Below, piece by piece: positions 6,971 to 15,077 of a DNA stretch of 49,908 nt (position 1 is its first letter; every line of letters starts with the position of its first letter). The notes under the pieces are model-generated. The model was not told where the DNA came from and made no database searches. It was given only the letters and a program-made list of their open reading frames with translations. Made by a program: the position numbers and the translations under genes. The stretch is from an uncultured Treponema sp. GTDB lineage: Bacteria > Spirochaetota > Spirochaetia > Treponematales > Treponemataceae. The DNA lies in NCBI GenBank assembly GCA_937877515.1, contig CALFIX010000071.1, forward strand, positions 1 to 49,908, in the 5' to 3' direction.

Positions 6971-8794
6971 CTACAGATTCCAAATAAGACCAAGACGGAT
7001 AAAACTGTTGTAGTTATTTTCATCAAGGCTATTTAAGAGGTATGTACGGTGTAACGGCTTATTAAGAGGGTCGTCTGCACGGTACAAACTGTAGTTGTTG
7101 TCTTCATAAGGATCCATTCCGTAGGCAAAGTGTGCCCATAATTTTGGATGTCCCAAAAGTGAAACTGTATTAAACGCAAAACCGACTGTAAAACCAAGAG
7201 GCTGGTTAGATGCACTTTCCGTAGAATATGCACGGTAAATGCAGCCCGTAAACACGTTAAAGTTTCCGTCTATGTCAGCATTCAAAATTACACTGTGGTA
7301 AGAGTTGCCTGCCTTATACTTACTTCCGGCACTGCTTGTCCACTTTGAATAATTACAGCTTAATGCGTAATCAAACTTTACTTTCTGAAGGAAGCTTAAC
7401 TCTGGCTCCCAGAAAAGCTCAACACCTGCTTCCTGTAAGGCAAACACTGCCTGCTGGTGAGTTCCGCTAACTGCACCGTCCAGGTTTACAACTCCATAAG
7501 TTCCAAGCGTTAAAGGAACACTAGAAAATCCAGAAAAGTCTACATCTGCATAAGGCTCATTCCTTACGCTAAACTTTGCAGTTGTGCTTCCTGAGTAATC
7601 GAGTGTAAAAGTTTCTGAGTCATACGATGGTAAGGTAAGTCCCTCGTCTGCTCCCAAAGAAAGCCATTCAAACGGACTATAGAATAAGTCGCCCTGAGTA
7701 AAACTCTTTCCTGCATTTATGTCGTCGTAGCTCTGACCGTCTGCACCCCAGACGCTGTCTACGTTACTTGCGGCATAACTTTCAGAAACCCGTACGCTCC
7801 ACTTTTCATCTGTCCATCCGGCTCTTCCTGCAAATGCGGTGTAGGTCTTTAAGTAATCAGAATCAAACGAAATATCTGTTCCCAACGTCATAAGCGCATG
7901 AAACTCAAGCGTTAACTTTTCAAGAGGGCTAACGGCAGCGTATAAACTTAACGCGTTTTCCATATCTGACGTGTAGTCAAACAAGTCTGTTGCGTTAGAC
8001 ACGCTTCCAAACGTAAAGACAACATCTGCTAAAGGAGAGGTCTCGTCTTCTCCGTAACGCACACGGGCTAAGTCGTACATTCCGTAAGTTCCGTGCATCA
8101 TGCTGTAACCGCTTGTTACGTCAAACGTAAAGTTTCCAATCTTTCGTAAATCGTTTCCAAGACTAAATTCTGTAAAGCCTTTTCCCTGGTCGTCCCAGCG
8201 GTCTATTACGTAGTAGATTCCCTTAAAGTCAATCATGCCGTTCTTTTTAAGGACACCGTAACCAATCTTTGTGTTTACAAAAGGCGTGTTAATGGTAAAG
8301 CCCATCTTGTTAAACGCTCCAATTCCAGAATCATTTGCATTATACATCCAGCTGAACGGGAATGTTGCAAGTGTCTGTAAACCTTCTGTCCAGGAAACTT
8401 TTGGGTCGTCATCTGCATAACTGTTTGCCTGGAAAAGTGTCTTGTCTGTATCCCAGACGGCAATTTCTGCGTCTAAGTGAACAGAACCTATGTCGCCCCA
8501 GAACCACCAGTTTGCGTTTGTTAAAAAGTGGCTGTTGTCGTACTCGTATCCGCTTTTTTCGCTTGTTGCAATGTCTCGGATAATCGCTTTGTTACTGCTT
8601 GTGGCTTCTATCCAGATTCCCTGTGCAACGCTTGGTCCGCTTACAGTAGTTGCTGCTCCTTGAGGAGCTGCCGTAATTGCCTTGGATAAATCCTCATCGA
8701 GAGGAACTAAAAATCCGTCGTCAGCGGCTTGGGCAAAAACTGCACCCGAAGCAAGTAACGCTGCAATTGTAAAAGTTAGAATTCTCTTTTTCAT
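6971..8794 (-). CDS. Large outer-membrane beta-barrel protein, putative galacto-oligosaccharide porin
   Basis: 607-aa secreted protein. The signal peptide has a likely cut after VFAQA (about residue 23). The rest is a run of amphipathic beta-strands with many Trp, Tyr and Asp/Gly turns, ending FIRLGLIWNL, a hydrophobic C-terminal strand suitable for BAM insertion. It has no plug domain and no TonB box, so it is not a SusC-type receptor. It starts 3 bp after the stop of the GH53 galactanase gene and is followed by two lipoprotein genes, which makes a substrate-selective channel for galactan fragments a reasonable inference. Similarity to a named porin family cannot be claimed by eye. Confidence 0.72.
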   Translation of the reverse strand: MKKRILTFTIAALLASGAVFAQAADDGFLVPLDEDLSKAITAAPQGAATTVSGPSVAQGIWIEATSSNKAIIRDIATSEKSGYEYDNSHFLTNANWWFWGDIGSVHLDAEIAVWDTDKTLFQANSYADDDPKVSWTEGLQTLATFPFSWMYNANDSGIGAFNKMGFTINTPFVNTKIGYGVLKKNGMIDFKGIYYVIDRWDDQGKGFTEFSLGNDLRKIGNFTFDVTSGYSMMHGTYGMYDLARVRYGEDETSPLADVVFTFGSVSNATDLFDYTSDMENALSLYAAVSPLEKLTLEFHALMTLGTDISFDSDYLKTYTAFAGRAGWTDEKWSVRVSESYAASNVDSVWGADGQSYDDINAGKSFTQGDLFYSPFEWLSLGADEGLTLPSYDSETFTLDYSGSTTAKFSVRNEPYADVDFSGFSSVPLTLGTYGVVNLDGAVSGTHQQAVFALQEAGVELFWEPELSFLQKVKFDYALSCNYSKWTSSAGSKYKAGNSYHSVILNADIDGNFNVFTGCIYRAYSTESASNQPLGFTVGFAFNTVSLLGHPKLWAHFAYGMDPYEDNNYSLYRADDPLNKPLHRTYLLNSLDENNYNSFIRLGLIWNL

Positions 8795-8797
8795 GTT

Positions 8798-10777
8798 TTA
8801 GTCCCTCACCTTTATAAACTCTACGTCGTCAAAGTTACCCCAGCAATCAGGATTTGTGTCTAAGTAAATGCCGATTGTAGCCCTTCCGTTTGTAACAGGA
8901 ATTTCTATTTCATACTTGTGCCAGTCCTGCCAGCCAGTATTTGTAATTTTTGACGTAATCTGATTTTTTCCGTCGCCGTAGTTTGCAGCAAAAAGACGAA
9001 TGTTATTTTCTCCACCGCCACCCATTGCCCAAACACTAAGGCGGTAAACTCCGTTAGGAATGTCTTTAAAGTCGCGGCTAAGAATGCTCTTAAAGCCAGA
9101 AGCAAGCCAGTATTTGTACGTCCACTTTCCCGTGTGAGCATTACCTTTGTTGTTTTCTATGTAGCATGCAGTTCCGCTTCCGTTTAACTTCCATGCACCA
9201 AACTTTCCGCTTTCAAAAGAAGAGTCGTCTACTAAGTTTTCTCTCTCTGTAACTTCAACAGTTGCAATCGGAATAAAATCACATCCCTCAACTTTTCCTG
9301 CAAGGTTCACTTTGTTTTCTTTTGTTTCACCAGCCCAGTCGTGAGCTTCCCAGGTTACGGAGGTAAGACGCTCTGAATCATCAGAGAACACAAGCTTTAC
9401 CTCTTTTGGAAGATTTGGAGTTTTTCCAGGTTTTACAGTTACTACTAAAGGTTCTGCCAAAGCGTAAGGAACTGCCCCCCTTCCAACTTTTGCACTTCCG
9501 CCCCAGACATTTTCAACTTCTCCGCGTCCGTACACCAGGTTCCACACAGCAAGACTCGGGAGAGCCTTTCCGTCAAAGCTGAAGAGTGCCTGATTTTCCC
9601 AGGTATTTCCCTCTATTGAGGAAAGATGGGCGCCCTTACACAAAATGGAATCAGCCTCCCACCAGAAAACACCGCAGCCGCCTTTTATGCTGGAAACAGC
9701 TGCAATTATGTCACGAAGCTCAGTAGCCTGTCCCTGAACACTTGGAACATAACCATGCGCATCATCAGAGTAAACCTGGAACGCGTTACCCTGAAAGTCT
9801 CCGTCCTCTTCCGTAAAGGCGTAGGCGGTTTCTACAACAGCCATTTCCTTACCGTAACGTTTTGCACACATCTCCATGTTTGCCTTAAGGTCGTCCATGC
9901 TTCCGTGCCAGTATGGGTAAAAAGAAAGCCCGATTATGTCATAGTCAATCTTTGCCTTTTTAACTTCATCAAAAATCCACTTGTAAAGCTCCTGGCGCCC
10001 GCCGTCTGCGAGGTGAACGACAATCTTTATGTTCTCGCCGCCTTTTGCAGTACGCACCCCATTGGATGCCCTGTCCAAAAGACGGGTAAACTCCTTCATT
10101 CCGCCAATCTTAACATTAGGATCGCTGCTCCAGAGCTGACCTACCGGCCACATAAAACCGGAATTCAATTCGTTACCAATCTGAACGCTGTCAGGAGCAG
10201 CTCCGGCAGCAGTAAAGGCATCTATTGTCTCGCGGGTAAATTTTTCTACGCTAGCCTCAAGCTCCTTTGCACTCAGTTTTTTCCAGTCCTGAGGCATATA
10301 CTGTTTTCCAGGGTCCGCCCAAAAGTCTGAATAATGAAAGTCAAGCATAAACTTTAAGCCTGCTTCCTTTACGCGGCAAGCAATACGTATGTCTGTTTCC
10401 AAATCATTATTTCCGCCGCCCATCTTATCGCCTTTTTTGGCAACAAGCTTACCGTTTTTATCGTACTGATCTTCTTCGTAAGTCGGATTATTCCATAGAC
10501 GGATGCGAATATAGTTTACACCGTGGTCTTTTAAAATCTTAAATACGTCTTCTTCCTTTCCGTCTGCATTGTAAAACTTACCGCCTGACTTCTCTATCTG
10601 GTCCACCATGCTGACGTCTACACCGCACATAAAGTCTTCAGAAAGACCTGCAACAGGCTCAACAGTAATCTTCTGTTTTACGGCATCTTTCTGTGGTGCA
10701 GGAAAAGCAAACAAAACGGCTCCCTGCAAAGCCAAAACTGACGCCATGCAAAAACACCTACAAAAACTTTTTTTCAT
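8798..10777 (-). CDS. Secreted GH53 endo-beta-1,4-galactanase with Ig-like and CBM modules
   Basis: 659-aa endo-beta-1,4-galactanase exported by a Sec signal (about residues 1-26). GH53 domain about 40-420: VNYIRIRLWNNP, MLDFHYSDFWADPGKQ, acid/base Glu203 in QIGNELNSGF, nucleophile Glu316 in MAVVETAYAF. Residues about 443-512 form a bacterial Ig-like linker of the PGKTPNLPKEVKLVFSDDS type. Residues 515-659 look like a galactan-binding jelly-roll domain of the CBM61/CBM4 type (NLVDDSSFESGKFGAWKLNG, then WGNFDDVEFIKV at the end). The ATG at 10777 follows GGGAGG. It is the first gene of a four-gene operon with its own promoter and operator. Unlike the GH53 at 1359 it has no lipid anchor, so the two may act at different distances from the cell. 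Confidence 0.93.
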   Translation of the reverse strand: MKKSFCRCFCMASVLALQGAVLFAFPAPQKDAVKQKITVEPVAGLSEDFMCGVDVSMVDQIEKSGGKFYNADGKEEDVFKILKDHGVNYIRIRLWNNPTYEEDQYDKNGKLVAKKGDKMGGGNNDLETDIRIACRVKEAGLKFMLDFHYSDFWADPGKQYMPQDWKKLSAKELEASVEKFTRETIDAFTAAGAAPDSVQIGNELNSGFMWPVGQLWSSDPNVKIGGMKEFTRLLDRASNGVRTAKGGENIKIVVHLADGGRQELYKWIFDEVKKAKIDYDIIGLSFYPYWHGSMDDLKANMEMCAKRYGKEMAVVETAYAFTEEDGDFQGNAFQVYSDDAHGYVPSVQGQATELRDIIAAVSSIKGGCGVFWWEADSILCKGAHLSSIEGNTWENQALFSFDGKALPSLAVWNLVYGRGEVENVWGGSAKVGRGAVPYALAEPLVVTVKPGKTPNLPKEVKLVFSDDSERLTSVTWEAHDWAGETKENKVNLAGKVEGCDFIPIATVEVTERENLVDDSSFESGKFGAWKLNGSGTACYIENNKGNAHTGKWTYKYWLASGFKSILSRDFKDIPNGVYRLSVWAMGGGGENNIRLFAANYGDGKNQITSKITNTGWQDWHKYEIEIPVTNGRATIGIYLDTNPDCWGNFDDVEFIKVRD

Positions 10778-10818
10778 TCTGACCTCCCAGTCAAAAAAAC
10801 AGCCTTTCAACACTTGTA

Positions 10819-10834
10819 ATCAACACGTGTCAAT
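10819..10834. promoter_or_regulatory. LacI-type operator of the galactan operon
   Basis: ATCAACACGTGTCAAT. The left half is identical to the operator in front of the LacI-family gene. It begins 10 bp downstream of the -10 box, over or just past the start of transcription. Confidence 0.8.
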
Positions 10835-10844
10835 AACTATAATC

Positions 10845-10874
10845 AGTATAAACTCACATTTCTTCACTTGTCAA
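10845..10874 (-). promoter_or_regulatory. Sigma-70 promoter of the GH53-barrel-lipoprotein operon
   Basis: Minus strand: TTGACA (10869-10874), 18 bp, TATACT (10845-10850), with the operator immediately downstream. Confidence 0.75.
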
Positions 10875-10968
10875 ATTATTTTTTTAGGAATTCTCTTTTT
10901 TTTTATGGACGAAAATCAAAAAAGCCAGGCGTCATAAGACTAATTAAATAAACAGAAAAAAAAGCCTT

Positions 10969-11058
10969 ACGCACCCCGCCGCAAGCGGTTTCATTAAGGC
11001 GAGGCTTCACTCGCGTTCAGCCTTGCCTTAACGCTTCGCGCCGCTTGAGTCGGGCGTA
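10969..11058 (-). repeat. Intergenic repeat family B, copy 1
   Basis: GC-rich element bounded by ACGCACCCC and CGGGCGTA. It contains nested inverted repeats: CAAGCGG with CCGCTTG, and AAGGCGAGGC with GCCTTGCCTT. Read on the minus strand it runs TACGCCCG...GGGGTGCGT, the same ends as the copy at 36692-36762. It fills the gap between the divergent GH53 operon and permease operon. Confidence 0.6.
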
Positions 11059-11084
11059 TATGTATGGTGGAAGGCAAAAATCTA

Positions 11085-12320
11085 ATGGAAAAGCAGTTTT
11101 TAATCTTGCACACACAAAACTTTAACTTTAAAATAAACCTTATGGAAAACAATACAGAAATTAAAAGTGAAGCGCGCCTTACATTTTTAGAGGCAACAAG
11201 CATTATTGTAGGCCACGGAGTAGGCTCTGGAATTCTGGCAGTTCCATATCTTGCCTCCCGTGTTCCCTGGTGGGATTTTATCTGGATTCTCGGAGTTGCA
11301 TACGTTATAAACCTTTTCCTGCACTTAATGATTGCAGAACTTTCTCTAAACAACAACGGCGCTCAGTTTGTAAAATGTTTTGAAAACGAGCTTTTTACCG
11401 GTAAAGGCAAAAAAGTCCTTACATGGATTGTGTTTGCATTTTTAGCATTCAGTGTTATCTGTAACATTACAAGCTTCATTATGGGTGCGGCTGCAGTTTT
11501 TGACGCTTGGTTTTCTCTTCCTCAATGGGCGGGTGCCTTAATTTACTACATAGTTGCCGGTCTTGTAGTTTTCTTTGGAATGAAAATTGTAGGCATTTCA
11601 GAAAAGATTTCCATGTACGCAATGATTTTAGTAATCGGAATACTTTTTGTTTCTACCCTTCTTTCAGAAAAAAGTGCATTCCCCTTTGAGTTCCACGCGT
11701 CAACAAACTTAATGGCCCTCTACAGCACGGTTGCATTTTCTCTTTCTGCAGTCATGTCCGTGCCTCAGGTTGTAAAAGGAGTAAACGGCGACGTTAAAAA
11801 AATAAAGGGAGCAATCGCCCTGGGAACAGGAATAAACATTGGCTTAATAGTGCTTGTTACGTTTATGACGTTACTTGGTGCAGGAAAAGCGATTACAAAA
11901 AATGGAGCCCTCGTAGACTTAAGCAAGCACCTTGGTGGCTGGGTAAGCATTGTAGGTTACGTATTCAGTCTTCTGGCACTCTCTACATCTTTCTGGGCAA
12001 ACACACTAAACATGAGGGACATAATTTCTGAGCAGACAAAACTAAACTTAAAGCTTTCTTGGCTTTTAGCAAGTGCCCCGTGTCTAGTAATTGCACTTTT
12101 AAGCACAATTTTTAACTTTCAGTCCTTCGTTGGTTTTACCCGTCTTGCAGGAGTCATTCAGGTAATCACGGGCATTGGAATAATTATTGCATACAGCCGC
12201 TCCCGTAAAAGAGTTTCGTTAAGCCCTGTATGCGGAATATTCGGTAAGCTTCCATTCCAGATTCTTGTGATTCTAGGTTCAGTAACAGCAACCTTAGGCT
12301 CTGTTATTGCAGTAAAATAA
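11085..12320 (+). CDS. Amino-acid permease-like membrane transporter
   Basis: Secondary transporter of the amino acid/auxin permease or APC superfamily, with about 11 hydrophobic segments. The first carries the unwound-helix signature IIVGHGVGSGILAVPYLAS, as in aromatic and neutral amino-acid permeases. About 411 aa from the ATG at 11085, chosen because GGAAGG lies 10 nt upstream; an ATG at 11142, without a ribosome site, would give a more usual short N-terminus. It heads a three-gene run with an alkaline-phosphatase-fold protein (22 bp gap) and a flavoreductase-like protein. Substrate not predictable from this view. Confidence 0.75.
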   Translation: MEKQFLILHTQNFNFKINLMENNTEIKSEARLTFLEATSIIVGHGVGSGILAVPYLASRVPWWDFIWILGVAYVINLFLHLMIAELSLNNNGAQFVKCFENELFTGKGKKVLTWIVFAFLAFSVICNITSFIMGAAAVFDAWFSLPQWAGALIYYIVAGLVVFFGMKIVGISEKISMYAMILVIGILFVSTLLSEKSAFPFEFHASTNLMALYSTVAFSLSAVMSVPQVVKGVNGDVKKIKGAIALGTGINIGLIVLVTFMTLLGAGKAITKNGALVDLSKHLGGWVSIVGYVFSLLALSTSFWANTLNMRDIISEQTKLNLKLSWLLASAPCLVIALLSTIFNFQSFVGFTRLAGVIQVITGIGIIIAYSRSRKRVSLSPVCGIFGKLPFQILVILGSVTATLGSVIAVK

Positions 12321-12342
12321 AGGCACCTAAAAAGGAAATATT

Positions 12343-13197
12343 ATGAGTTCAGTTTTTAATGAAGAAGACATTTCTAAAGACGGAAAGCTATTCGGCTTAA
12401 AAGATTTTAACACAACATGCATCACCCAAGTTTCTTCCACCATACTTTCGCTTTTAAACATTACACCTGAAGAGAACATGGATCTTCCAATAAACGAAGT
12501 TCTATCTCTTTCTAAAGAAAAGTCCTCTTCTCCCTGCGACAGAATTGTTATGTATAACCCAGATGCCATCGCATACTGGATATTCGGAAGGTTTTATAAA
12601 AAATATTTTTCACGCTTAGAAAAAAACGTCGACTTAGTTTTACCAATGCTTTCTGTTTTTCCGCCAAAGACACCGGTCTGCTTTGCATCCATGTATTCAG
12701 GCCTCATGCCGGAAGCTCACGGAATAAAAAAATATGAAAAGCCTGTATTAAAGTGCAGCACTGTTTTTGACACGCTCATAAAAAACGGTAAGAAAGCTGC
12801 AATCGTTTCTACAAAAGGCGACTCCATAAGCCTGATTTTTTTAGAGCGAAGCATGGACTACTTTATTTACAGGACTGTAAAAGAGTGCAACAAGAAAGCA
12901 CACGAGCTTATTAAAAGCGACGAGTACGACGTCATAGTTTTATACAACACAGACTACGACTACTGGATGCACAGAAACACACCTACAGGCCTTATTGCAC
13001 AGAGTGCACTAAAGCAGGACGTAAACGAATACCTTACGTTGAAAAACCTTATAGAATCAGAATGGAAGGGGAAGCACAAAACTGCCCTGGCATTTGCACC
13101 GGACCACGGCTGCCACAGATGGTACGGCGTATTAGGTCAGCATGAATTAAATAAGCCCTGCGACATGAACACCGTTCACGCATGGAGCATAATATAA
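12343..13197 (+). CDS. Alkaline phosphatase-superfamily protein (type I phosphodiesterase-like)
   Basis: 284-aa protein with pieces of the metal-dependent alkaline phosphatase/phosphodiesterase fold: the nucleophile-region block FASMYSGLMPEAHGI (about 111-125), an YDVIVLYNTDYDYWMHR segment in mid-protein, and the metal-binding FAPDHGCHRW near residue 252. It is shorter than typical family members, and the N-terminal metal site is not obvious. There is no signal peptide, so it is probably cytoplasmic. Good AAGGAAA ribosome site. Lies between a permease and a flavoreductase-like gene in one apparent operon; the shared function is unknown. Confidence 0.6.
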   Translation: MSSVFNEEDISKDGKLFGLKDFNTTCITQVSSTILSLLNITPEENMDLPINEVLSLSKEKSSSPCDRIVMYNPDAIAYWIFGRFYKKYFSRLEKNVDLVLPMLSVFPPKTPVCFASMYSGLMPEAHGIKKYEKPVLKCSTVFDTLIKNGKKAAIVSTKGDSISLIFLERSMDYFIYRTVKECNKKAHELIKSDEYDVIVLYNTDYDYWMHRNTPTGLIAQSALKQDVNEYLTLKNLIESEWKGKHKTALAFAPDHGCHRWYGVLGQHELNKPCDMNTVHAWSII

Positions 13198-13212
13198 GTT
13201 AAGGAGAAATCT

Positions 13213-13761
13213 ATGGAATTTGAAGCAAAAAAATCTGTAATCGTGCCAGAGGGAGTTTTTATTATTGGCACCTACGACGAAAACGGCATTCCTAACGCAA
13301 TGAATGCGGCATGGGGAATTCAGTCAGACTTTGGAGAAATTACATTATACCTGGCAAAACATAAAACAACAGAAAACTTAAAAAAGACAGGAGCTTTTAC
13401 AGTTGCCTGTGCAACCCAAAGCACTGTAGTAATCTCTGACTACTTTGGAATAGAAAGCGGTGCAAACGTAAACAAAATAGAAAAAGCAGGAGTACATGTT
13501 CACAAAAGCTCACACGTAAATGCCCCAATCATAGAAGAGTATCCTCTTACGCTTGAATGTGAAGTAAAAGAATGGAACGAAGAAAAAGAAATGCTTGTAG
13601 GAAAAATTGTTTCGCAGCAGGCGGATGACTCCATCCTTACAGACGGCAAAGTAGATTTAGGAAAACTTAAGCCCATTATGTACGATGCATCCTTCCATGT
13701 TTACCGAGCTATCGGCGAGATTGTAGGAAACGCATTTAGCGACGGTAAAAAAATAAAATAA
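13213..13761 (+). CDS. Flavin reductase-like FMN-binding split-barrel protein
   Basis: 182-aa member of the flavin reductase-like family, which binds FMN in a split beta-barrel. The first half matches the pattern PEGVFIIGTYDENGIPNAMN ... WGIQSDFGEITLYLA, then KTTENLKKTGAFTV. Such proteins act as flavoreductases or as small redox enzymes of unknown substrate. AAGGAG precedes the ATG and the gene ends the operon begun at 11085. Its stop lies only 15 bp from the stop of convergent larC, with no clear terminator hairpin between. Confidence 0.85.
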   Translation: MEFEAKKSVIVPEGVFIIGTYDENGIPNAMNAAWGIQSDFGEITLYLAKHKTTENLKKTGAFTVACATQSTVVISDYFGIESGANVNKIEKAGVHVHKSSHVNAPIIEEYPLTLECEVKEWNEEKEMLVGKIVSQQADDSILTDGKVDLGKLKPIMYDASFHVYRAIGEIVGNAFSDGKKIK

Positions 13762-13776
13762 TTAAAAAGCGGAGGC

Positions 13777-15051
13777 TTACTTTTTTACGGCTTCATCCTG
13801 TATAAAGCGGTAAACTTCTAAAAAAGGTAAGCCTTTGTTTTTTGCAATTTCTGCAACACTTTCATATTCCGGGTAAAATCTTTTTGAGCCGTCAGAAAGT
13901 GTAACTTCTTTTACATTTGCATTTCCATATTCAGTTGAAACAGAAAATTCCCTGCGAGGTAAAATGCTACGCTCCATTTTTACCTTTCTTATTCCAATGG
14001 TGCTTGTATGCATAAAAATAAGCTCTTCCATTTTTTTTACATCACATTCAGAACACAGCACTGTAAGTAAGCAGGCTGGTCTGTTTTTTTTCATGACACA
14101 AGGGCTAAAGTTTACATCTTTTGCTCCATTTTTTAATAGCATGTCTAAAACAAAACCTAAGTTTTCTCCTGTAGAATCATCTATGTTAGTTTCTAACTTA
14201 TAGATAAAATCTTTATTGCACCCGCTTTCTTCTTCTATTATAAATGCCCTTAGAATTCCAGGAATCTCATAACTGCGTTTACCGGCACCTAAACCAGTCC
14301 TTATTATTACAAACTTTTCCGGCATCTTAAAATCACTTGCAACACTTAAGGCTGCAGCGGCTCCTGTAGGAGTTACATATTCTCCAGAAACATCCAGCAT
14401 TTTTAGAGGAATCTTAAACCGCTCCACCATGTTGCATACTGCCGGAACAGGTATTGGAATAATCCCATGCTGACATTTTATGGTTCCATGCCCCTCACAT
14501 AAATACGGAACATATACTTTTTGAATATTGTATTTTTCCTTTAAGTCATCAAAACAGACTGCAAAGCTAATTATATCTACAATAGAATCTAAGGCACCCA
14601 CTTCATGAAAATGAACTTCCTCTACAGGTACATTATGAGCCTTACTTTCTGCTTCTGCTAAAATTGTAAAAATTTTTTTGGAAAGCTCTTTGGCATTCTC
14701 TGTCATTAAAGTTTTATCTATTATTTTTAAAATATCTTTTAGAGTTCTATGTTCATGATGAACACATTCGTCATTTAAATGTAAAGAATCTTTGTTTATA
14801 TTTTTTTCATGTTCAAAAAGATATTCCATGTCATGGTCATGATTATCTTTTTCTAGATTGACTAAAAAATCTGCACAGTCCAGCCCAGACTTTTTTACTC
14901 TCTTTATTTCCACAGAAAATCCTTTTACAGGCATACTCTTTAAGACATTTTGTAAAACTTCTTCGCTCGCCCCCGCATCTAAAAGAGAAGCTACGGCCAT
15001 ATCGCCAGAAATTCCTGCATTACATTCAAAATAAAGACTAGTTTCTTTCAT
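13777..15051 (-). CDS. larC: LarC-type nickel insertion protein (nickel-pincer cofactor)
   Basis: CTP-dependent cyclometallase family that inserts nickel into the pincer cofactor of lactate racemase-type (LarA) enzymes. 424 aa in a single frame, unlike lactobacilli where two overlapping frames join by frameshift. Visible marks: the N-terminal YFECNAGISGDM motif, a His-rich loop (KDNHDHDMEYLFEHE then CVHHEHR, about 70-105), VPVEEVHFHEVGALDSIVDI, and the C-terminal LETNIDDSTGENLGFVLD domain. I used the ATG at 15051 because AGGA precedes it. A possible -10 box (TATACT) is at 15084-15089, so its promoter overlaps the start of the divergent phosphatase gene. No larA, larB or larE lies in the window. 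Confidence 0.88.
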   Translation of the reverse strand: MKETSLYFECNAGISGDMAVASLLDAGASEEVLQNVLKSMPVKGFSVEIKRVKKSGLDCADFLVNLEKDNHDHDMEYLFEHEKNINKDSLHLNDECVHHEHRTLKDILKIIDKTLMTENAKELSKKIFTILAEAESKAHNVPVEEVHFHEVGALDSIVDIISFAVCFDDLKEKYNIQKVYVPYLCEGHGTIKCQHGIIPIPVPAVCNMVERFKIPLKMLDVSGEYVTPTGAAAALSVASDFKMPEKFVIIRTGLGAGKRSYEIPGILRAFIIEEESGCNKDFIYKLETNIDDSTGENLGFVLDMLLKNGAKDVNFSPCVMKKNRPACLLTVLCSECDVKKMEELIFMHTSTIGIRKVKMERSILPRREFSVSTEYGNANVKEVTLSDGSKRFYPEYESVAEIAKNKGLPFLEVYRFIQDEAVKK

Positions 15052-15077
15052 AAGTTTTCCTGATTTAATTATCCAAC

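Noticed and set aside
6971..8794. Calling the large barrel a SusC/TonB-dependent receptor
   Set aside because: No plug domain, no TonB box, and at 607 aa it is far shorter than SusC proteins.
9626..10330. A 234-codon open frame on the plus strand opposite the GH53 operon gene
   Set aside because: It lies entirely antisense to a GH53 gene whose catalytic motifs are intact, has no ribosome site, and its translation resembles no protein domain.
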